From an uncultured Collinsella sp. (GTDB lineage: Bacteria > Actinomycetota > Coriobacteriia > Coriobacteriales > Coriobacteriaceae), in contig CAJKEF010000032.1 of NCBI GenBank assembly GCA_905198825.1, forward strand, positions 1 through 9,607: a stretch of DNA of 9,607 bases, written 5' to 3'. Positions within the stretch are counted from its first letter, which is position 1. Every line of letters begins with the position of its first letter. A model generated the notes under the pieces. The model had not been told where the DNA came from and ran no database searches. It saw only the letters and a list, made by a program, of their open reading frames with translations. The position numbers and the translations under genes are program-made. This document shows positions 1 through 6,500 of this stretch, one piece after another.

Positions 1-436
1 GCTGCAGCTTCATGCCCATGCCGCGGGAGAGGTTCTTGACCTTTGTCTTGGGATCGAGGCCAAATCGGTCGATGAATCCGGCGAACGTTTTGCGGTCCCA
101 CGTGGGGTACGCCTGACCTACGAGTGCCTCGATCTGGCCCACCTTGAGCGTTGAAGGGAAGGGGCATGTGTCCAGGACGAGACCGACGCGGGAGCGCAGG
201 CAGCGCTGTGTCTCATCGGGCGCGTCGACGCCACAGCGCTGCCCAAACAGGCGCACCTCGCCGGCATCGAGCTTGATAAGCCCGAGCGCGGCGCGAATGG
301 TCGTTGTCTTGCCGGCACCGTTAGCGCCCACAAAGCCAACAATCTGGCCGGGCTCCACGGCGAGCATGACATCACGCAGCGAAAAACGGTCGCTCACGCG
401 GCGTGAGACACCTTTGAGTTCTAACAAGTTTTGCAT
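1..436 (-). CDS. ABC transporter ATP-binding protein, N-terminal part (cut by window edge)
   Basis: This is the cytoplasmic ATPase subunit of an ABC transporter, probably of the YtrB/BcrA-like export group. About 145 residues are visible and the rest lies beyond base 1. The Walker A motif GANGAGKT is at residues 37-44. The signature motif appears as LSRGM at 136-140, a variant of LSGGQ that is common in small exporters controlled by YtrA-type repressors. The Q-loop region reads VGLVLDTCPF, with Asp instead of a clear Gln. Walker B and the H-loop are outside the window. The ATG start has AAGAAAGG upstream and lies 23 bases after the stop of the GntR gene, so the two are almost certainly co-transcribed. 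The substrate cannot be read from this part; peptide antibiotic or lipid export is typical of the group. The permease is expected just beyond the window. Confidence 0.93.
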   Translation of the reverse strand, partial: MQNLLELKGVSRRVSDRFSLRDVMLAVEPGQIVGFVGANGAGKTTTIRAALGLIKLDAGEVRLFGQRCGVDAPDETQRCLRSRVGLVLDTCPFPSTLKVGQIEALVGQAYPTWDRKTFAGFIDRFGLDPKTKVKNLSRGMGMKLQ

Positions 437-459
437 GGTATAGCCTTTCTTGCAGATGG

Positions 460-840
460 CTACTGCATGGTTTCGGGGGCTACGAGGTCGAGCATCTCGT
501 GCAGTTTGTCGCGCGTGACGCTCAGGGCTTCGGCTTGTTCTGCCGCCTGCGTAAGCAGCTCTTCGATATGGCAGAGCTGGTTTTCACGCAAGAGTTCTTG
601 GTTGCCGTCGGCAACAAAGCAGCCCTTGCCCTGCACGGTACAGATAAACCCGAGCTGCTCCAGATCGGCGTAGGCGCGCTTGGTGGTGATGACGCTCACG
701 CCCAGGTCGCTCGCGAGTGCGCGGATGCTGGGGAGTTTGGCTCCCGCGGCGAGCGTGCCCGAAAGGATTTGAGCTTTGACCTGCGAGGATATCTGCTCGT
801 AGATGGGCTTGTCGCTCGAATTGGATAGGATGATGTCCAC
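460..840 (-). CDS. GntR family transcriptional regulator, YtrA subfamily
   Basis: This 126-residue DNA-binding repressor probably controls its own operon. The N-terminal winged helix-turn-helix spans about residues 10-77. It includes the KPIYEQI opening, LPSIRALASDLGVS (36-49), the recognition-helix segment TTKRAYADLEQLGF (52-65) and the wing GKGCFVA (71-77). Only about 50 residues follow, forming a short helical tail. This is the YtrA layout and lacks the large ligand-binding domain of FadR or HutC types. The start is GTG, chosen because AAGGAG sits 5 bases before it and the GntR homology begins at once. It is the first gene of a minus-strand operon with the ABC ATPase. YtrA-type proteins usually repress the adjoining ABC genes and respond to cell-envelope-active compounds; that role is inferred here from family and context. 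Confidence 0.95.
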   Translation of the reverse strand: MDIILSNSSDKPIYEQISSQVKAQILSGTLAAGAKLPSIRALASDLGVSVITTKRAYADLEQLGFICTVQGKGCFVADGNQELLRENQLCHIEELLTQAAEQAEALSVTRDKLHEMLDLVAPETMQ

Positions 841-867
841 AGCGGCTCCTTAGCTGTTGGGCTACAC

Positions 868-901
868 GTGTATATAACCGGAAAGTACAGTATATATACA
901 C
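868..901. promoter_or_regulatory. Inverted repeat, candidate operator of the GntR/YtrA-type repressor
   Basis: GTGTATATA (868-876) and TATATACAC (893-901) are perfect 9-bp inverted arms separated by 16 bp, 28-61 bp upstream of the GntR gene start. The right arm overlaps the predicted -10 box of that promoter. AT-rich GTGTA/TACAC dyads are the usual kind of operator for GntR-family proteins, so autorepression is likely. The arms are seen directly; the protein-site pairing is inference. Confidence 0.6.
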
Positions 902-918
902 TATGCACAGTTATGCAA
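889..918 (-). promoter_or_regulatory. Predicted promoter of the GntR-ABC operon
   Basis: Read on the minus strand, TATACT (889-894) matches five of six bases of the -10 consensus. TTGCAT (913-918) is a weak -35 with an 18-bp spacer. The expected transcript start is near 882, giving a short leader to the GTG at 840. The -35 is poor, so the call rests mainly on the -10 and the overlapping operator. Confidence 0.4.
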
Positions 919-950
919 GAGGAAAATAGGGATTGTCCGCTCGTTCATTC

Positions 951-1249
951 ATCTCAATCTGTAACATCTGGAAGCGATTTGGACGGCTACCTGTTACAGA
1001 TTGAGATTTTGCTGGCGGGCCCCACCTGGTTGTCTCAATCTGTAACAACTGGAGAAGTTTTTGGCTGCTAGATGTTACAGATCGAGACATTGGCCACCCG
1101 TCTATCCTTATATCTCAATCTGTAACAGATTGACCCGTTTTGAGTGGCTAGATGTTACAGATCGAGATCTTTCTGGGACGCCCACCTGTTTGTCTAAATC
1201 TGTAACAGATAGAGGTTCAAAAACCGTCTAGATGTTACAGATCGAGACA
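951..1249. repeat. Phased array of eight alternating-orientation 15-bp repeats
   Basis: Eight copies of TCTCAATCTGTAACA or its reverse complement occur at 952-966 (+), 992-1006 (-), 1033-1047 (+), 1073-1087 (-), 1113-1127 (+), 1153-1167 (-), 1193-1207 (+) and 1233-1247 (-). Start-to-start distances are 40, 41, 40, 40, 40, 40 and 40. The core ATCTGTAACA is identical in all eight. The three minus copies at 1073, 1153 and 1233 carry G for A at repeat position 5, and the copy at 1193 has A for C at position 4. Spacers are 25 bp (one is 26) and far more varied than the repeats. Adjacent copies form dyads with 16-17 bp arms and a 25-nt loop. The array ends cleanly: no copy is found one pitch before 952 or after 1247. 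It fills the divergent region between the GntR gene and prfC. Its function is unknown; operator array, structured RNA and dispersed repeat element are all open. Confidence 0.95.
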
Positions 1250-1339
1250 AACTGCTGCGGAGTGCCGCCATCGACTGCTACCTTGGGCCCCAACTGATGA
1301 ATTTGTCCTGATAGGTGCCCTGCTGCAGCATTTCGCGGC

Positions 1340-1345
1340 TACAAT
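1340..1345 (+). promoter_or_regulatory. Predicted -10 box of prfC
   Basis: TACAAT lies 47 bases before the chosen prfC start, giving an expected transcript start near 1352. No good -35 is visible 16-18 bp upstream. The extended context ACAATAGTG recurs before rlmA (8916-8924), and ACAATAG recurs before ung. The stretch from 1250 to 1339 between the repeat array and this box shows no other recognisable element. Confidence 0.45.
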
Positions 1346-1392
1346 AGTGCGGTTACAACGACGTAATGCACTCAATGCAAGAAAGGATCCGC

Positions 1393-3006
<1,614 letters not shown>

Positions 3007-3011
3007 CGCAT

Positions 3012-3047
3012 CGGCGCGGTGGCCCTGCGGGGCTGCCGCGCCGTTTG
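3012..3047 (+). terminator. Rho-independent-type terminator after prfC
   Basis: CGGCGCGG (3012-3019) and CCGCGCCG (3036-3043) form a perfect 8-bp GC stem, with further GCCC/GGGC pairing inside the loop. It starts 5 bases after the prfC stop. The following T-run is only TTT, so termination may be partial. Confidence 0.65.
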
Positions 3048-3048
3048 C

Positions 3049-3077
3049 TTGCCTGATGCCGTGTGAGCGGCTATCAT
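3049..3077 (+). promoter_or_regulatory. Predicted promoter of the VUT transporter-SDR operon
   Basis: TTGCCT (3049-3054), a 17-bp spacer and TATCAT (3072-3077) match the housekeeping consensus at four and five of six bases. The expected start is near 3084, leaving a leader of about 79 nt. The promoter lies directly behind the prfC terminator, so this operon has its own transcription. Confidence 0.55.
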
Positions 3078-3106
3078 ACCCACCGTCGTCTCAAGACCGG
3101 GGCGTC

Positions 3107-3162
3107 CGAGCAGTTCGGGTCCGATATCCTGCTCGTTAAACCTAAAACCAAAGGAGTACATA
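3107..3162 (+). promoter_or_regulatory. Structured 5' leader of the VUT gene, possible translational riboswitch
   Basis: CGAGCAG (3107-3113) and CTGCTCG (3129-3135) form a perfect 7-bp hairpin with a 15-nt loop. An A-rich single-stranded tail follows and runs into the AAAGGAG ribosome binding site (3150-3156). The loop contains GGGT, which could pair with ACCT at 3140-3143 as an H-type pseudoknot. A small hairpin plus A-rich tail next to the ribosome binding site of a queuosine-precursor transporter recalls preQ1 riboswitches. The conserved preQ1-I core bases are not clearly present, so this is only a candidate. Confidence 0.3.
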
Positions 3163-3885
3163 ATGATCAAGAAGGTCATGGAGGACTACAAGGTCCTGCT
3201 GCGGAGCATTCCCGCGGCAACGGTTTCGCTGTTTTTCGTGAGTGTCATCATGATGAACCTGCTGGCCAACAAAGAGCTCATCAGCCTGCCGTATCTGGCA
3301 CTCGATTGCGGCTTTGTGGTGAGCTGGGTTTCGTTTTTGTGCCAGGACATGATCTGCAAGCGCTTTGGCGCCAAGGCATCCATCAAAATCTCTATCCTCG
3401 CGCTGCTGGTCAACCTGGCCGTGAGCCTGTGCTTTTGGGCATGCTCGCTCACGCCCGGTATGTGGGGCGCCTACTACGACACGGGCATGATCGAGGTTAA
3501 CACTGCCCTTAACGCTACCATCGGTGGCACCTGGTACGTGGTGCTGGGCTCTTCGCTGGCAATGCTCGTCTCTGCCGTGGTTAACTCCACGCTCAACCAG
3601 TCGCTCGGCCGCATGCTCAAAAAGAATAATTTTGCGAGCTTCGCCTTCCGCTCCTATGTGTCCACGGGTGTTGGCCAGTTTATCGACAACCTGGTCTTTG
3701 CCATTGTGGTGAGCCACACGTTCTTTGGTTGGACCTGGGTGCAGGTCCTTATGTGCTCGCTGACCGGCGCTGTTGCCGAGCTGCTGTGCGAGGTCTTCCT
3801 GAGCCCCGTGGGCTACAAGGTCGTGCGCGGCTGGGAGCGCGAGAATGTGGGCTCCGAGTACCTCGAGCGCCACGCAACCGCCTAA
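3163..3885 (+). CDS. VUT family integral membrane transporter (YhhQ/queuosine-precursor transporter family)
   Basis: This 240-residue inner-membrane protein belongs to the DUF165/TIGR00697 family, whose E. coli member YhhQ imports preQ0/preQ1 for queuosine synthesis in tRNA. About six hydrophobic segments are visible, at roughly 15-35, 42-60, 74-95, 122-141, 172-190 and 193-213. Family hallmarks are Asp62 with the following KRFGAK (66-71) between segments 2 and 3, and the conserved stretch from Arg163 to Asp175 (RSYVSTGVGQFID) before segment 5. The start has AAAGGAG 6 bases upstream. It is the first gene of an operon with an SDR enzyme 9 bases downstream, behind its own promoter and leader. 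The family call is firm. Substrate is inferred from relatives; other VUT members may carry different purine-like precursors. Confidence 0.88.
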   Translation: MIKKVMEDYKVLLRSIPAATVSLFFVSVIMMNLLANKELISLPYLALDCGFVVSWVSFLCQDMICKRFGAKASIKISILALLVNLAVSLCFWACSLTPGMWGAYYDTGMIEVNTALNATIGGTWYVVLGSSLAMLVSAVVNSTLNQSLGRMLKKNNFASFAFRSYVSTGVGQFIDNLVFAIVVSHTFFGWTWVQVLMCSLTGAVAELLCEVFLSPVGYKVVRGWERENVGSEYLERHATA

Positions 3886-3894
3886 GGAGCAAGT

Positions 3895-4575
3895 ATGCGG
3901 GTTTTGATCACGGGCGCTTCGGGCGGTATCGGAGCCGCGTGCGTGCAGCGCTTTTTGGATGAGGGCCACGAGGTCGTGGGCTTTGATCTGCTGTCTCCGG
4001 CGATCGAACACGAGCGCTACCGCCATCTGATCGTTGATGTCCGCGAGCCGGACTCGTTTCCAAGCGACCTTGAGCCTCAGGTAATCGTGAACGTTGCCGG
4101 TACGCAGGATTCGGCCGACGACATCGCCGCCAACCTGTGTGGCACCATCAACGTGACCGAGCGCTACGCCTTTGTGGGGGAGGGGCTTGCCGCCAAGCCG
4201 ACACTGGCTATCAAATCCGTGGTCAATGTGGGGTCGGCGAGCGGACATACGGGATCGGAGTTTCCCGCCTATGCCGCCAGCAAGGGCGGTGTTATCGCCT
4301 ACACCAAGAACCTTGCAAACCGCCTGGCGCCGCAGGCCATCGCCAACAGTGTGGACCCGGGCGGCGTTATCACGCCGCTCAACCGTTGTGTGATGGAAGA
4401 CGAGCACCTGTGGAACCAGATTATGGAGCTCACGCCGCTTAAACGCTGGGCAACCGCCCAAGAGATCGCCGAGTGGATCTACTTTGTGGGCGTGACCAAC
4501 CGGTTTATGACCGGGCAGAGCCTGCTGATCGATGGCGGCGAGGCCGGCCGCACACAATTTATTTGGCCCGAATAG
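3895..4575 (+). CDS. Short-chain dehydrogenase/reductase (SDR) family oxidoreductase
   Basis: This is a 226-residue classical SDR, probably a cytoplasmic NAD(P)(H)-dependent oxidoreductase. The Rossmann glycine motif TGASGGIG is at residues 6-13. Asp31 ends the second strand (GFD), which usually means NAD(H) preference. NVAG (66-69) replaces the common NNAG. The catalytic set is complete: Ser114 (GSAS region), Tyr126 and Lys130 in YAASK, with Asn80 as the likely fourth residue. PGG and the C-terminal GQSLLIDGGE stretch are also typical. The start is preceded by AAGGAG overlapping the stop of the VUT gene, so the two are translated from one mRNA and end at a shared terminator. The substrate cannot be told from sequence. 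A link to pterin or deazapurine metabolism is suggested only by the neighbour. Confidence 0.93.
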   Translation: MRVLITGASGGIGAACVQRFLDEGHEVVGFDLLSPAIEHERYRHLIVDVREPDSFPSDLEPQVIVNVAGTQDSADDIAANLCGTINVTERYAFVGEGLAAKPTLAIKSVVNVGSASGHTGSEFPAYAASKGGVIAYTKNLANRLAPQAIANSVDPGGVITPLNRCVMEDEHLWNQIMELTPLKRWATAQEIAEWIYFVGVTNRFMTGQSLLIDGGEAGRTQFIWPE

Positions 4576-4578
4576 GAA

Positions 4579-4612
4579 ACGCGTCCGATGGAAAGCCGTC
4601 GGGCGCGTTTTT
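4579..4612. terminator. Hairpin terminator between the convergent SDR and ung genes
   Basis: ACGCGTCCGA (4579-4588) pairs with TCGGGCGCGT (4599-4608) at nine of ten positions plus one G-U wobble, and extra GG/CC pairing closes the loop. The plus strand continues with TTTTT (4608-4612). On the minus strand the hairpin is followed by TTTCC, so it may also stop transcripts from ung, whose stop codon is 14 bases away. Confidence 0.85.
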
Positions 4613-4625
4613 GATGTATCGATTT

Positions 4626-5351
4626 TTAGCCGAGGCAAGTCCAGTTGACGGGGGTCGAGCCGTGCTGCTCGAGTAGCCGATTGGCTGCCGAGAAGGGGCG
4701 CGACCCCATAAAAGCGGGGAGTTCTGCCGTGGCACGGTTGGCCGAAAGCGGCGAGGGGTGCGTGGAGGCCAGGCAGAACTTGCCGGTTGCCTTGCCCGCG
4801 CCGGTCGCGGCGAGCTTGCCTTCGACCATCTGCTGGGCAAAGCGACCCCATGCCAGAAAGACTACCGGCTGAGGCAGCTGGCAGCAGCGTTCGATAACGT
4901 AGTCGGTGAGCGCGCTCCAGCCCAGTTTGGCGTGCGAGTTGGCGGCATGCTCGCGCACGGTGAGCGTAGTGTTGAGGAGCAGGACGCCCTGCAGTGCCCA
5001 TGGCGTTAGGTCTCCCGTGGCGGGAATGGGGCAATCCAGATCGGCTTTGAGCTCCTTATAGATGTTGCGCAGGCTTGGCGGCAACTTGGTTTGCGTCGCG
5101 GGGACCGAGAACGACAGCCCCATGGCCTGGTTGGGCCCGTGATAGGGGTCTTGACCCAAGATGACAACCTTGACCTGGTCGGCCGGCGTGTAGGCGAGGG
5201 CATTGAGGATGTCGTCTTGTGCCGGGTAGATGGTCTGCTCGGTGCGCAAAAGGGCGATGCGCTCGAGCAGTTGGTTCGTAGTGTCACGTACCGGCTGCGG
5301 CGCATCGCCCAACCAAGTTGCTATGTTGCGGTCGCGAATCGCGGTGTCCAT
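4626..5351 (-). CDS. ung: Uracil-DNA glycosylase, family 1
   Basis: This base-excision repair enzyme removes uracil from DNA after cytosine deamination or dUTP misincorporation. The product is 241 residues (E. coli Ung has 229). The water-activating motif GQDPYHG is at 66-72 with Asp68 as catalytic residue. Phe81 stacks on uracil and Asn127 (LLLNTTLTV) gives uracil specificity. HPSPLSA at 198-204 carries the catalytic His198 and the intercalating Leu202. All match the E. coli residues D64, F77, N123, H187 and L191. The ATG has AAAGGAG 4 bases upstream. The gene lies 88 bp downstream of the EamA transporter on the same strand and has its own -10 candidate, so it may be transcribed both alone and by read-through. 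It converges on the SDR gene at a shared terminator. Confidence 0.98.
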   Translation of the reverse strand: MDTAIRDRNIATWLGDAPQPVRDTTNQLLERIALLRTEQTIYPAQDDILNALAYTPADQVKVVILGQDPYHGPNQAMGLSFSVPATQTKLPPSLRNIYKELKADLDCPIPATGDLTPWALQGVLLLNTTLTVREHAANSHAKLGWSALTDYVIERCCQLPQPVVFLAWGRFAQQMVEGKLAATGAGKATGKFCLASTHPSPLSANRATAELPAFMGSRPFSAANRLLEQHGSTPVNWTCLG

Positions 5352-5367
5352 GGGGCTCCTTTATGGC

Positions 5368-5413
5368 AGATGCTCTGTTGGCATCTATTGTAAAGGCGCA
5401 CCGGTTGCCTTTA
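5368..5413 (-). promoter_or_regulatory. Candidate ung promoter with two dyads
   Basis: On the minus strand TACAAT (5387-5392) is a five-of-six -10 box in the context TACAATAG, 36 bp before the ung start; no clear -35 is seen. It is flanked by two perfect inverted repeats. TAAAGGC/GCCTTTA (5391-5397 and 5407-5413) lies just upstream and holds an inner ACCGGT palindrome. AGATGC/GCATCT (5368-5373 and 5381-5386) lies just downstream, over the expected transcript start. The upstream dyad could instead be a weak terminator for the EamA gene. Confidence 0.4.
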
Positions 5414-5439
5414 TGCCGCGGCTGTGTGAAGAGTGGGGT

Positions 5440-6342
5440 CTATGAGACGTGCTCGGGCGCTCCTGCCATGCGAGCCTGTCCATGTGCGCGAAGGCGCGGA
5501 AGCTCGACGGTTGCCACCATGACGCCGGTGAGGATGAGAGCTGCACCCAGGAAGGCGATGGGGCTTAGGACCTCGCCGACCAAGAAGAACGAAAAGACGG
5601 CGGAGCAGACTGGCTCGAGCGAGAAGGCGAAGCCGGTGGTCTCGGCGGGCACGTGGGGCTGTACGAGTGTCTGGGTGATAAAGCCATAGGCAGAGCAGAT
5701 GAGTGCGAGCGCGACGACGACCACGATCTCGCTCGGCGTGCCGGGAAGCGTGAAACCGCCAAAGGTGAATGCGGCGATACCCGAGAATAAGCCGCCGAAG
5801 CCCAGCTGCCAAACGCCCAGGGCCAGTGGGTCGACATCTTCGACAAAGCGCTTGGCGACAATGATGTGTCCGGCATAGACAAAGGCGGAGAGCAGCATGA
5901 TGAGCGCGCCCGGGTTCAGGCTGGTAAAGTCGGCGCCCGAGAGCAGCAGCATGCCGCAGGTGACGATGGCGGTGCCGATGAGTACCTTGCGCTCGGGGGC
6001 GCGGCGCAGCAGGGCGGCGTTGGCAAACGGCACGATCACGACCGTCAGGCTCTGCAAAAAGCCGGCAGTGGAGGCAGAGGTGAGGCTGGAGCCCAGGCAC
6101 ATGCAGGTGAGCTCGGTTGCCATGATGGCACCGATGATAGCAGCGCGAACCATAAGGTCGCGGTTGATGCGGAACGCGCGCTTGTGGAAGAGCAGCAGGC
6201 AAGCCGCAAAGGCGATGATGCAGCGCAGCGCGACGATGCTCGTGGCGTTCATGCTGTCCATGCCGATCTTCATGAGGGGGTACGAAAAGCCCCATGCGAC
6301 GGGAACGGAAAATGAGAGCGCGATTGCTTTTTTGCGATCCAT
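5440..6342 (-). CDS. EamA/DMT family transporter (drug/metabolite exporter type)
   Basis: This 300-residue inner-membrane protein belongs to the drug/metabolite transporter superfamily. About ten hydrophobic segments form two EamA repeats, roughly residues 7-135 and 145-283. The N-terminal segment VAWGFSYPLMKIG and the second-repeat stretch LLSAFVYAGHIIVAKRFVE are typical, as are the small-residue-rich helices and the charged GEVLSP loop near residue 257. The length is normal for a complete two-repeat member. The ATG has AAAAGGAG 4 bases upstream. The gene is divergent from a LysR-type regulator across a 158-bp gap, the standard arrangement for an exporter controlled by its neighbour. Amino acids and metabolites are common substrates in the family; nothing here identifies one. 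The C-terminal tail after residue 283 is polar and Ala/Arg-rich. Confidence 0.92.
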   Translation of the reverse strand: MDRKKAIALSFSVPVAWGFSYPLMKIGMDSMNATSIVALRCIIAFAACLLLFHKRAFRINRDLMVRAAIIGAIMATELTCMCLGSSLTSASTAGFLQSLTVVIVPFANAALLRRAPERKVLIGTAIVTCGMLLLSGADFTSLNPGALIMLLSAFVYAGHIIVAKRFVEDVDPLALGVWQLGFGGLFSGIAAFTFGGFTLPGTPSEIVVVVALALICSAYGFITQTLVQPHVPAETTGFAFSLEPVCSAVFSFFLVGEVLSPIAFLGAALILTGVMVATVELPRLRAHGQARMAGAPEHVS

Positions 6343-6414
6343 GGGACTCCTTTTGTTACAGAACGGTTTCGTAAAAAGGATTCTGCTCCCAGATGTGGAT
6401 GTAGTAAAGCGAAT

Positions 6415-6440
6415 GTATCTTCAGTATGATTAAGAAATAC
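6415..6440. promoter_or_regulatory. Candidate LysR-type regulator box in the EamA/LysR divergent region
   Basis: TTC (6420-6422), 11 bases and GAA (6434-6436) form the T-N11-A layout bound by LysR-type proteins. The flanks GTAT (6415-6418) and ATAC (6437-6440) extend the dyad with a one-base offset. It lies 61-86 bp before the LysR start and 73-98 bp before the EamA start. TATGAT (6425-6430), a possible -10 for the LysR gene, sits inside it, which would allow autorepression. Nothing else is recognised in the rest of 6343-6500. Confidence 0.45.
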
Positions 6441-6500
6441 TAATGCTGGAAGAAAAAGCCCTGGCAAAACGTTTTACGGCTACATCGATGTGGAGGCACG

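Noticed and set aside
868..1071. Small open frame of 67 codons running into the repeat array
   Set aside because: It begins at a GTG with no ribosome binding site, lies over the GntR promoter and array, and encodes nothing recognisable.
951..1249. CRISPR array
   Set aside because: Repeats are only 15 bp and alternate in orientation, the spacers fall into two related families rather than being unique, and no cas genes are present.
3142..5034. 630-codon minus-strand open frame
   Set aside because: It crosses the VUT and SDR genes and half of ung in other frames, with no start signal or domain; it is a shadow of third-position GC bias.
5411..6295. 294-codon minus-strand open frame within the EamA gene region
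   Set aside because: Its Arg/His-rich product has no membrane helices, whereas the overlapping frame 5440-6342 is a clean EamA transporter with a strong ribosome binding site.
6354..6362. TGTTACAGA, partial match to the array repeat upstream of the EamA gene
   Set aside because: Only the first nine bases match and the following bases diverge, so it is within chance.
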